Source: Symbiodinium natans
Taxonomy: Eukaryota > Sar > Dinophyceae > Suessiales > Symbiodiniaceae
Direction: 5' to 3'
DNA length: 60,000 nt
Assembly: GCA_905221605.1 (NCBI GenBank)
Contig: CAJNDS010000051.1
Coordinates: 164,422-224,421, forward strand
How positions within the stretch are numbered: position 1 is the first letter of the stretch; each line of letters opens with the position of its first letter. Position numbers and translations under genes: made by a program. Of the stretch, positions 50,510-59,768 are shown one piece after another. The notes beneath the pieces are model-generated. The model was not told the DNA's origin. It saw nothing but the letters and a program-made list of their open reading frames with translations, and did no database searches.

Positions 50510-53500
50510 ATGGCAAGGCCGGCTCAAGAAAGTATGGCCGTGAGCCTGATGGATGCTGGTCTCCGTTTCAGCGGGCTTCAGGGCCTTAAGCTCCCTAAAA
50601 CATAAAACATTGCAAAACCCTACACCCTAAACCCCAAACCCCTAAACCCTAACTCTAAACTTCAGGGCTTTGGGCTTTAGAGGGTCTAGGGGTTGGAAAG
50701 CCCGAATCGCCCACTCAGTCCTTATGGGGTGAAAGCGAAGGTGCATTGACTACCTAGGTGTGTGAACAGGCTTCCGACCTATTGCTGTCGTCCTCTTTTC
50801 GAAAATTGTGTTTTGTTTTTGTTTGTTTGGGGGGGGGGGGGGGGGGGGGTGGGGGGGGGGGGGGGCGTCGGGCCTAAACCCTAAACCCCTAAAGCCCTAT
50901 ATAAACCCTAAAGGTCCTAAACCCCTCAACCCTAAAGGCCCTAAACCCCTCAACCCTAAGCCCTGAACCCTAGCCCTAAACCCTAAACCCTAAACCCTAG
51001 CCCTAAATCCTAAACCCTAAACGTGAGGACACCGACCTCGAAGGCCAAGAGGAGATAGACGTGGACGCCAACCTTTGCTGCCCTCATCCCCTCAGTGCCC
51101 ATGATGCGCAGTAGTACCCCTGGGTTTAGGGTTTAGGGTTTAGGGTTTAGGGTTTAGGGTTTAGGGTTTAGGGTTAGGGTTTAGGGCGATCGGTAGTGCC
51201 CTTTTGTGTGGTTCTTTGCTGGAACCGTTAACCCTTAGCTTTTTCGTGCTGAATGGGCATCGCAGTAAGGTGGCCAAAACTTTATGTGCAAGCCAGGTCC
51301 AGGTGCCAATGTACAGCCAAGCTCTAAGCCCTAAGCCCTGAACCATTCTCCCGACACCCTAAACCCTAAACCTTGAGAACAGGGCTAAGGTTCCCTTACA
51401 ACCAACAGGGCGCCCTTTTTTTTTATCCTAAACCCTAAATCCTAAACCCTTAACCCTTAACCCTTAACCCTTAAACCCTAAACCCTAAACCCTAAACCCT
51501 AAACCAAACTTACATTACTCGCACGCCCAGGTGCCGTCCTCTCTTGCGTCTGCTGCCCAGTCTGGTGTTGCTCCACGCAGATGTTGCTCGGGGACGAAAT
51601 GAACCCAGGACGGCTTAAGGTTAAAAGGGTCCGTTTATTGGGATGTTCCCCCTAATACTAGCAGTACATAACAGGGATTGTCGTACCCCTATTGAGGACT
51701 GTTCGTATAAGGCCCTAGACCCTAAACCCTCAACCCTAAACCCTGAACCCTAAACCCCCCAAACCCTAAACCCTAAACCCTAAACCCTAAACCCTAAACC
51801 CTAAACCCTAAACCCTAAACCCTAAACCCTAAACCCTAAACCCTAAACCCTAAACCCAAGCTGAGGGTTCATGTCGTCCCAAGGTTTGACCAGAACGAGC
51901 GGGCCGCCGTGCTCGTGTGGGGCACCTTGGAGTCGACATGAGCATATCCAATAGGGGGTTTAGGGTTTAGGGTTTAGGGTTTAGGGTTTAGGGTTTAGGG
52001 TTTAGGGTTGAGGGTATGCGGATTATGTGCGTAAGGTTTTGCTGGATTTGGGGTTCAGGGGTTTAGGGTTTAGGGATACCCTATATGGGGATTGTGGGTG
52101 TAAGGTTTTGTGGGTTAAGGGTTCATTTTTGGCTGTAGGGGCATTCTTGTTATCGGATCACTAGTGTCTGTATAAGGTTTAGGATCGAATGTTTGAACTA
52201 TGCTTTGAATCTATCATAGTAGTCGTATGGAAGCCTTAGTTTTTGAATCCCATTGACCCTAAACCCTGTAAAGCCTCAAGCCTCATCCCTAAAACCCGAA
52301 GGTACTATCATCCCTACTAAGGATCGTCAGTACAAGGCGAACATCCCAACCCGAGCTCCCTAAACCCTAAACCTTAAACCCCAAACCCTAAACCCTAAAC
52401 CCCAAACCCTATACTGCAAAGCCTCTCCCTGAAAACCCCGAAGGTAAGTATGTGGGAAGCATCAACCAGCCTGGAATCCACATCGTCAACCCCTGCGGCG
52501 TCTCCACTCGGAAGATCACCACGGCACGCACCTCGGAGACCGATGCAGGGAGCCTCGCTTGTTTTTTTTGTTTAAGGGTTTATGGGGTTCAGGGTTCATA
52601 GGGCGTATAGGGTTCATAGGGTTTATGGGGTTTATAGGGTTTAGGGTTAAGGTTTAGAGTTTAGGGCCAAGTTTAGGGTTTAGGGTGTAGGGTGTAGTCT
52701 GTCGTCGTCGTCGTCCTCCTCGTCCTCGTCCTCGTCGTCGTCGTCGTCGTAAGAACCCTGTTTAGAACCCCACGTGGGGTTTTCCTTGGTTTGGCTCGGG
52801 AAGTCAGCCAGTAAGAATAGAGTGGCATGTTGAGACGAAATTCGTATTTGGGCGAAATTAGATATCTTAGCTAACTTAGCTGTTACTATCGCAAATGTCG
52901 AGAGTATAAGCGGACACTATTGGTGGTTATATCGGCTCCTGGATATAGTGAACCTTGAAAGGGTTGAGTTTGTTGGTCCAGAACAGGGGCTGTAGTAGCA
53001 GATGATCCCATTCTCACTGGTCGCTTGGACCCCTGAGGCAAAACCTTGGACATTCGCGAGGTAAACGTCACGGATAAGGAGGGAAACCCCGTCTACATTA
53101 GCGGCAACGTCGCCTACAAGATCGTCTCCGCCAAGAACCTTGGGGACCAAATGAACCCTTAAATTGGGGTCATATACCCATTACTACTATAATTCCTATT
53201 AAGGTATATGAACCATAAACCCTTTTAGGGTTCATTTCGTCCCCAAGGAAGGCCACCGTGGACACGGCGCAGCCTGAGAAGTATGCGTCAGAGATGGCCC
53301 CCATGGCACTTCGCACGGTGGCGGCTCGCTGTCACTACAATGACCTGCGCGGTGAGTCCCTTGCAGTGGCCCAGTGGTACCCTTTACCCCTTTTTTTGGG
53401 GGGTATGGGTTCCCTTATAAAGTTTCCAACCAAAAAAGGGTGCCCTTGTCATAATATGGTTACTAAACCCTAAACCCTAACCCCTAACCCCTAAACCCTA

Positions 53501-54458
53501 ACCCCTAAACCCTAAACCCTAAACCCTAAACCCTAAACCCTAAACCCTAAACCCTAAACCCTAAACCCTAAACCCTTTACTGGGCTACTCAGGTCCACGA
53601 GCCAGATGCTGGCAGAGGAGCTCCAGAAGCTCGTGACCAGCGCCGGCGTGCAGGTGCTCAGATTCCAGCTCACCGATCTGCACCTCGTTTGAAGAGTAAT
53701 ATTAAGGGCCTGCGTAGAATGGGTTGTTATGGTATGAATATAAAGGGACCTTAAGGGAACACGATTAATAATTCTTCCGACCCCTATATCATGCGAGTGT
53801 ATGTGTCTCCTTTTGACTTTTGCTTCTCCGGAGCTCCGGGTTCTACCAGGATGGGCTATGAGGCCCTATAATCCCCATAAAGAACCCTATGGAAGACCTT
53901 TTTTAAGGGGTCATAGGAGATGATCGCCCATGCTGGTACCTTCGGTACCAAGAATCCCTCAAAAAAAGTTTATGGTTTATAGCCCTCAATAGGGAGTCGA
54001 GGAGTATAGGGAGCCCTAAACCAGGAAGTACGACAAGCAGATTGCCTCGGCTATGCTGGCACGGCAGCAGGCTGTGGCACAAGTCGACGCCAAGCGCACT
54101 TTGGTGCATGGTGCTGCTGAGACGGCCTCCAGTACCTTGGGTGGCTTTAGGGTTTAGGGTTTACGTTTTAGGGTTTAGGGCTAGTTTAGGGTTTAGGGTT
54201 TAGGGTTTAGGGTTTGGGGTTTGGGGTTTAGGGTTGAGGGTTTAGGGTTCCTAAAACTCCTATACTCCCTATTGCGGGCCATGAACCACAAACCTTTTTT
54301 GAGGGATTCTTGGTACCGAAGGTACGGTGATGCGCTTGAAGCAGCTCGGCCATTCCTTCACTGCCGAGAACGAGCAGCGCCTGATCCACGACTTGCTCCT
54401 CAAGAACTTGGACCCAGACTACAAATCGCAGGCAACGGTTATGGCGCGGCAGCCGTGA
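50510..54458 (+). CDS. SPFH/band-7 (stomatin-like) protein, gene 1 of a tandem pair, ten exons
   Basis: Exons 50510-50554, 51028-51094, 51531-51591, 51866-51921, 52444-52527, 53038-53134, 53248-53355, 53593-53679, 54025-54131 and 54322-54458 join without a frame break into 282 residues ending at TGA 54456. After an acidic N terminus comes a Cys-rich hydrophobic patch (LSCVCCPVWCCS), then an SPFH domain: RFDQNERAAVLVWG, GIHIVNPCGVSTRKI, TLDIREVNVTDKEGNPVY, NVAYKIVSAKKATVD, ELQKLVTSAGVQVLRFQLTD and the helical AMLARQQAVAQVDAKR. SPFH proteins form oligomeric scaffolds on membranes; the Cys patch may be acylated (inference). Donors are GT, GC, GA and one GG or shifted site at 51592. ATG 50510 was chosen because gene 2 conserves it. 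Four introns are absent from gene 2. Confidence 0.88.
51095..51530 (+). mobile_element. Copy-1-specific intron in SPFH gene 1 (family II remnants and telomeric blocks)
   Basis: CTCA|GTGCCC...CCCAG|GTGCCG; gene 2 reads straight through (CTCAGCGCCGCC). The left edge GATGCGCAGTAGTACCCC and the inner GGTTCCCTTACAACC/AGGGCGCCC are family II parts. TTTAGGG (51122-51186) and CCCTAAA (51429-51505) blocks interrupt it. Confidence 0.85.
51922..52443 (+). mobile_element. Copy-1-specific GC-AG intron in SPFH gene 1
   Basis: GTGGG|GCACCTTGGAG...CGAAG|GTAAGTATG; gene 2 has GTGGGGTAAGTACG uninterrupted. Contains a TTTAGGG array (51957-52012), a family III right half (52300-52350) and CCCTAAA units. Confidence 0.88.
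52528..53037 (+). mobile_element. Copy-1-specific GC-AG intron in SPFH gene 1
   Basis: GGCAC|GCACCTCGGAG...CTGAG|GCAAAACC; gene 2 reads CGGCCCGCAAGACC without a break. GCA is present at both edges. Inside are a TTTATAGGG-like stretch, a (TCG/TCC)n triplet run at 52696-52749 and a family IX right end near 52795. Confidence 0.88.
53135..53247 (+). mobile_element. Copy-1-specific GA-AG intron: complete family XIII element
   Basis: GCCAA|GAACCTTGGGGACC...CGTCCCCAAG|GAAGGCC; gene 2 reads GCCAAGAAGGCC. The ends CCTTGGGGACCAAATGAACC and GGGTTCATTTCGTCCCCAAG face each other, and GAA is duplicated. It has no telomeric block, so this is a clean insertion. Confidence 0.92.
53356..53592 (+). mobile_element. 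Shared intron of SPFH gene 1: family I element with a (CCCTAAA)n block inside
   Basis: GGTGA|GTCCCTT...CTCAG|GTCCACG, with GTCC at both edges. The element (TGGCCCAGTGGTACCCTTTA to TACTGGGCTACT) is split after ATATGGTTACTAA by about 115 bases of CCCTAAA, then TTTACTGGGCTACT completes it. Confidence 0.9.
53680..54024 (+). other. Shared GC-AG intron of SPFH gene 1
   Basis: GATCT|GCACCTCG...AACCAG|GAAGTAC. The same intron occurs in gene 2 at 59144-59394. Its right part (53936-54015, GGTACCAAGAATCCCTC and TAGCCCTCAATAGGGAG) is inverted in the next intron. Confidence 0.85.
54132..54321 (+). other. Shared GT-AG intron of SPFH gene 1, inverted partner of the preceding intron
   Basis: CTCCA|GTACCTTGGG...CCGAAG|GTACGGTG, GTAC at both edges. 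54250-54321 (CTATACTCCCTATTG, TTTTTTGAGGGATTCTTGGT) is the inverted copy of 53936-54015. TTTAGGG blocks fill the left part. Confidence 0.85.
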
Positions 54459-54688
54459 GTGCCCGTATCTGGATGATGCTGGCATTTCAGTAGGGTTTGA
54501 TTAGGAAGTCAGGGTTTAGGGTTGCTTCCCCATTTCTCCAGTTTTCAACTTTCTGGCTTCGGTTGCCTTAGTACTCAATGTCCTCGGAAGCTTAAGGAGT
54601 AAGAGCAAAGGCGTTTCAGTCCTCTAATTCAAGGTCAAATTACATGTGACGTGTTGCAATGCAACTTGGGGTTTAGGGTTTAGGGTTT
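54459..54688. other. Intergenic, downstream of SPFH gene 1
   Basis: Unique sequence of about 180 bases after the stop. No polyadenylation signal was recognised, as is usual in dinoflagellates. Confidence 0.5.
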
Positions 54689-54689
54689 A

Positions 54690-54885
54690 GGGTTTTAGGG
54701 TTTTAGGGTTTTAGGGTTTTAGGGTTTTAGGGTTTTAGGGTTTTAGGGTTTTAGGGTTTTAGGGTTTTAGGGTTTTAGGGTTTTAGGGTTTTAGGTTTTT
54801 AGGGTTTTAGGGTTTTAGGGTTTTAGGGTTTTAGGGTTTTAGGGTTTTAGGGTTTTAGGGTTTTAGGGTTTTAGGGTTTTAGGGT
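54690..54885 (+). repeat. Octamer array (TTTTAGGG)n
   Basis: About 24 units of TTTTAGGG, essentially homogeneous, entered and left through a few TTTAGGG units. Confidence 0.95.
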
Positions 54886-57670
54886 TTAGGGATTACGGTT
54901 GAGGTAATCCCTCAGCCGTAACCCCATAAGCAAGAAATTTGGTTCTCACTCCCCCCCCCAAACAAAAAACAAAAAGAGAGGGTAGAGAACCAAAAGCACG
55001 TGGCATGTAACAAAGCCCCGCGCGACTACGCGTATCTAAGAACCATTCAACATCCCCCAAACCCATACCCCTTAACCTATAAAAGGAGACTATATGGAAG
55101 GATTTTGCCCTACCCCCTAAACCCTAAACCCTAAACCCTAAACCCTAAACCCTAAACCCTTTTTTGGTATGCTCAAGGGGCATCTTGAATATTTCTTAGA
55201 GTATTGCCACACTCCCGAGTCGGAGTGCCCGGCCTTGGCCTAGGAGAAGGAGTCAAGTCAACGATGGGTTTAGGGTTTAGGGTTTAGGGTTTAGGGTTTA
55301 GGGTTTAGGGTTTAGGGTTTAGGGTTTAGGGTTTAGGGTTTAGGGTTGCTCCATGACAAGAAAAATGAAAAGAGACAAAGTTTGCAAGGGACTAAGCCCT
55401 AAACCCTGCAAATGATGACGGCGTTTCATGCATTCCCATGAGTAGGTACTGGGGGCCCGGGAAAACCCTAGGCCCCAGACTTGGAGATTCACGGGTAGCT
55501 AGTAGTTGGCTTCCTCATACCCTAAACAAGATTATCACCACTTACATGTACCATAAACAAGATTATCACCACTTACAACTTATGACCACAGCTAAGCCAC
55601 TAAGCAGAGCCCCAGTTATGTGCACTCATGAACCTCCACGTGACAAGCCATTGATCCCGGCACAAAGAGATGCCGCGACTGCAGCAGCTGCAACTGTTGT
55701 CAGTAACGGAAAAGTTTGGGGTTTAGGGTTCAGGGTTTGTGTTTAGGGTTTGGGGTTTAGGGTTTAGGGTTTAGGGTTTAGGGTTTCGGGTTTAGGGTTT
55801 AGGGTTCAGGGTTCAGGGTTCAGGGTTCAGGGTTCAGGGTTCAGGGTTCAGGGTTCAGGGCCCGAAGCCCGAAGCTCAAGGCACTGAAGCCCTTACGACC
55901 AAATCTTAGCCGTAATTCCTGAAACCCACATCCCGAGACTCTGGACCCCAAAAGCCTACACCCCTAGGGTTTAGGGTTTGGGTTTAGGGTTTAGGGTTTA
56001 GGGTTTAGGGTTTAGGGTTTAGGGTTCAGGGTTTAGGGTTTAGGGAACCCCTAAGCCCTCAGCCTTGCAAAGCCCGAAAGCCCTAAGAACCTTCAGCCCC
56101 CAAGTTGGTTCATGGGGATTATTTTGGGGTTTCTAGGGGATACGAAGTAGACTTACTAAGTCAAAAGAGCTTCCAAGTACACCCTAATCCCCAGATTTTT
56201 GGGTTTCGGGTTCGACGTGTAATTTAAGGTCTTGGGTTTGGCCCCTTAATGTCCAGTACCTTCTTCAAAGGGTTCTGAAGTATGGGCCCCCGGGTCTGTT
56301 AGGGTATATAAGCTGTATGTAAGGGTTCCCAAAAGGGCCCATCTTAAGGGACCATGTAGCTACCCCAAGAGTTGGAGGCGTTGTTTGTTTGGAGTTGGAA
56401 GATCGTTGTTCTCCAGCTGAATAGCCATACTTGACAACCCTAACCCTAAACCCCAAACCCTAAACCCTAAACCCCAAACCCCAAACCCTAAACCCTAAAC
56501 CCTAAACCCTAAACAACTTACTAAGTTCTCCGATCCTCCAAGTAGGAAGCGCGGCTGCTTGAAGCATAGGTCGCATGGGCAGCCGATTGGCAGCCAGCAT
56601 GGGGCTGGACTAAACCCTAAACCCTAAACCCTAAACCCTAAACCCTAAACCCTAAACCCTAAACCCTAAACCCTAAACCCTAAACCCTAAACCCTAAACC
56701 CTAAACCTAAACCCTAAACACACTAAACGCAAGTATTACAACTCCCAAGTCCTAATTCAACTAAACCCTATAGACCCTGCGTGTCCGCTGTCATGCTTGT
56801 GAGAGCGCATGCTGACGGCTTGGGATTCGGGACAGGGACATGCAACCCTGAACCCTAGACCCAACCAAAACCCTAGAAACCCTAAACCCCGGAAACCCTA
56901 AACCCCAAACCCCAAACCCTAAACCCCAAACCCTAAACCCTTGACCTGAACCCCCGGTCCCCTACCTCCGCATCCAAAGTCCATGAAACCTAGGCTTTGG
57001 GGTCTATAGAGTATATAGAGTATATAGAGTATATAGGTATATAGGGTATATAGGGTTTAATTATAGGGTATACCGTGTATATATGACAGTTCGGGTATAT
57101 AGGGTGTACAGGGTATATAGGGTATATAGGGTGTATAGGGTATATCGGGTATATAGGGTGTGCAGGGTGTATGGTGTGTTTAGGGTGTAGGATCTTAAGA
57201 CTGAAGACTATAGAATAACCCCCCCCCCCCCCCCAAGCTCTAGTTAGTAGGGTCTGGGGTGTTGGGGATATGCCCTGACAAGCACAACGCCCATGTTGTC
57301 TAGTTTTACTGGGTGTGACCCTAAACCCTAAACCCTAAACCCTAAACCCCAAACCCCAAACCCTAAACCCTAAACCCTACAGTTTTTACTGGGCGTTACA
57401 GGAGCTTGTTCAGTGAGCATCTAATCTAAGGGTTTGCATGGCCAGAAGCCCCACACCACATAGCCTAGAAGCTGACACAACTTATAGACCCCAAACCCCG
57501 ATATGTCCTATAAGAACCGCATAACCCCATGTAGACCCTAAACCCTAAACCCCAAACCCCAAACCCCAAACCCTAAACCCTGAACCCTATCCCCTAAACC
57601 CTAACCCCGCAAAACACGACCTGCCGCAGCAGAACCAGGCGCAAAGCTCAGCCGGCCCAAGATCTCAGCC
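54886..57670. other. Intergenic region between the SPFH genes
   Basis: Telomeric arrays at 55110-55160, 55267-55346, 55736-55860 (the right half is a pure TTCAGGG run), 55965-56045, 56455-56512, 56615-56712, 56880-56940, 57318-57375 and 57540-57600. A family XII-like element lies at 56240-56365. 57000-57180 is a degenerate TATAGGG/TATAGAG run. Two nearly identical units with AACAAGATTATCACCACTTA lie at about 55525 and 55556. No gene seen. Confidence 0.6.
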
Positions 57671-59768
57671 ATGGCGAAGCCAGCTCAATATAGCATGGCG
57701 CCTGGCCTCACGGAGGCTGGTCCCCCTAAACCGGAAATCCTAAACCCCAAACCCTAAACCCCAAACCCCAAACCCTAAACCCCAAACCCCAAACCCCAAA
57801 CCCTAAACCCTAAATCCTAAACCCTAAACCCCAAACCTTACGGAGGCTGGTGTAGCGGTCACTCTGGTCTAGAGAAGCTGGAGTGTCGGGTTGAGGGTTT
57901 TGGGGTTCCAGGCCGCAGGGCTTGAAGCGTTCGGGCGGCAAGATCTGGGGCTTTTGTGGGGGTTTAGGGTCTAGGGTTTATAGGGTTTAGGGTTTAGGGT
58001 CTAGGGTCTAGGGTCTAGGGCAGGATTTCTTTGGTGGTTTTGGCTCACCTCCAATCCAGCTCGTGTAAACTTTCACGCGTGAAAACTGCGAAGTACCAAG
58101 GGTCCATGCAACTACCCTAAGAAAATGGCCCTATACCTAGGGCCCAGTGTAGCCCCTTATTCCCTTTTTTTTTTTTTTTTTTTGGGGGGGGGGGGGGGTA
58201 GGCTCCCTGATCAGCCCCTTTTTTTAAAGCCAAAGAGGGTGCCTTTTTGTTCCTAGGTTACTCTTGGGTCTAGCCCTGAACCCTTAACCCTAAACCCCTA
58301 TACCCTAAACCCTACACCTTCCCTGGATCCCAGGAGGAGCCAGACAGTGAGGAGGAGATGGATGTTGAGGCAAACCTGTGCTGCCCGGACGCGCTCAGCG
58401 CCGCCCTCTCGTGCGTCTTCTTCCCCTTCTGGGTCTGCTCCCTGAAGATGTCCCTTGGGACATTTGGGTTTAGGTTTGAAGGTTGAGGGTTTGGGGTTTG
58501 GGGTTTAGGGTTTAGGATTTAAGGTTTGGGGTGTTTAGGGCTTAGGGTTTTAGGGTTTAGGTCCCTGTGACAGGAACCAGAGTAGTGTCGATTCCAAGCG
58601 TTAATTAGGGATCATCTGGCCCCAAGGTTTGAGCAGAATGAGCGGGCGGCCGTGCTCGTGTGGGGTAAGTACGTGGGAAGCATCAACGAACCCGGAATCC
58701 ACATCGTCAACCCTTGCGGCGTGGCAACTCGGAAAATCAGCACGGCCCGCAAGACCTTGGACATTCGCGAGGTAAGTGTCACAGACAAGGATGGAAACCC
58801 CATCTACATCAGCGGCAATGTTGCCTACAAGATCGTCTCGGCCAAGAAGGCCACGGTGGACACGGCGCAGCCCGAGAAGTATGCGTTTGAGATGGCCCCC
58901 ATGGCACTTCGCGCAGTGGCCTCGCGCAGTCACTACAACGACCTGCGTGGTGAGTCCCTTAGTAGCCCCAGTGGTACCCTAAACCCTAAACCCTAAACCC
59001 TAAACCCTAAACCCTAAACCCTAAACCCTAAACCCTAAACCCGCTGGGCTACTTAGGTCCACGAGCCAAATGCTGGCCTTCGAGCTACAGAAGCTCGTGG
59101 CCAGCGCCGGAGTACAGGTGCTGAGATTCCAGCTCACCGATTTGCTGCGTGGCTGATAAGAGATGTTCGTGGCTTTTTTTGTCTGATCCCTAAACCTTCA
59201 ACCCCCTAAACCTAACCCTAAACACATGAACCCCAGACCCTAAGCAGGCCCAAAAGCCCACACCCTAAGCCCTAACCCTGTGGGCTTCGGGTTTAGGGTC
59301 TAGGGTTTCGGGCTTTGTGAAGAATCCCTCAAAAAAGGTTTATGGTTCATAGCCCTCAATAGGGAATATAGGAGTACAGGGAACCCTAAACCAGGAAGTA
59401 CGACCCGCAGATCGCCACAGCCATGCTGGCACGGCAGCAGGCTGTGGCACAAGTTGACGCCAAGCGCACTTTGGTGCATGGTGCTGCCGAGACAGCCTCC
59501 AGTACCTTGAGGACTAAAGAAGAACGGTTTAGGTTTTTGGGGTTTAGGGTTCGGGGTTACTACTAGAATTTCCAGGTTTAAGGTATATGAACCATAATGA
59601 AACCTTTGAAGGGTTCATGTTGCTCCCCAAGGTACGGTGATGCGCTTGAAGCAGCTCGGCCATTCCTTCAACGGGGAGAACGAGCAGCGCCTGATCCATG
59701 ACTTGCTCCTCAAGAACCTGGACCCGGACTACAAATCGCAGGCGGTGGTTTACGCGCAGCAGCGCTGA
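57671..59768 (+). CDS. SPFH/band-7 (stomatin-like) protein, gene 2 of a tandem pair, six exons
   Basis: Exons 57671-57715, 58334-58458, 58609-58953, 59057-59143, 59395-59501 and 59632-59768 join without a frame break into 281 residues, stop TGA 59766. It has the same order as gene 1: acidic N terminus, a hydrophobic Cys patch (LSCVFFPFWVCSLK), then the SPFH domain with RFEQNERAAVLVWGKYVG, TLDIREVSVTDKDGNPIY, VASAGVQVLRFQLTD and AMLARQQAVAQVDAKR; the tail HDLLLKNLDPDYKSQA is identical in both. Donors: GCTGGT, GACATT, GTCCCT, GCTGCG, GTACCT. Many differences from gene 1 are silent, so both are under protein-level selection. It lies about 3.2 kb downstream of gene 1 on the same strand, an ordinary tandem duplication. 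Confidence 0.88.
57716..58333 (+). other. First intron of SPFH gene 2
   Basis: GC-AG (GGAG|GCTGGT...CCCAG|GAGGAG). Contains CCCTAAA/CCCCAAA blocks flanked by a copied exon end (see findings), TTTAGGG-like units near 57960-58018 and a family II element at 58137-58273 with an 18-T, 16-G run in its middle. Confidence 0.8.
58137..58273 (+). mobile_element. Introner-like element, family II, with a T/G homopolymer run
   Basis: CTAGGGCCCAGTGTAGCCCC to GGTTACTCTTGGGTCTAG. The usual TTTTTTGGGGG centre has grown to about 19 T and 16 G. Confidence 0.82.
58954..59056 (+). mobile_element. Shared intron of SPFH gene 2: family I ends only, core replaced by telomeric repeats
   Basis: GGTGA|GTCCCTT...CTTAG|GTCCACG as in gene 1. 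After AGTAGCCCCAGTGGTACC the sequence is CCCTAAA units until GCTGGGCTACTTAG. The inner arms of the element are gone. Confidence 0.9.

Noticed and set aside
54228-54485. Reverse frame of 85 codons and a forward frame MGFRVEGLGFLK
   Set aside because: Both overlap the last SPFH exon, whose frame is conserved with silent differences in gene 2.
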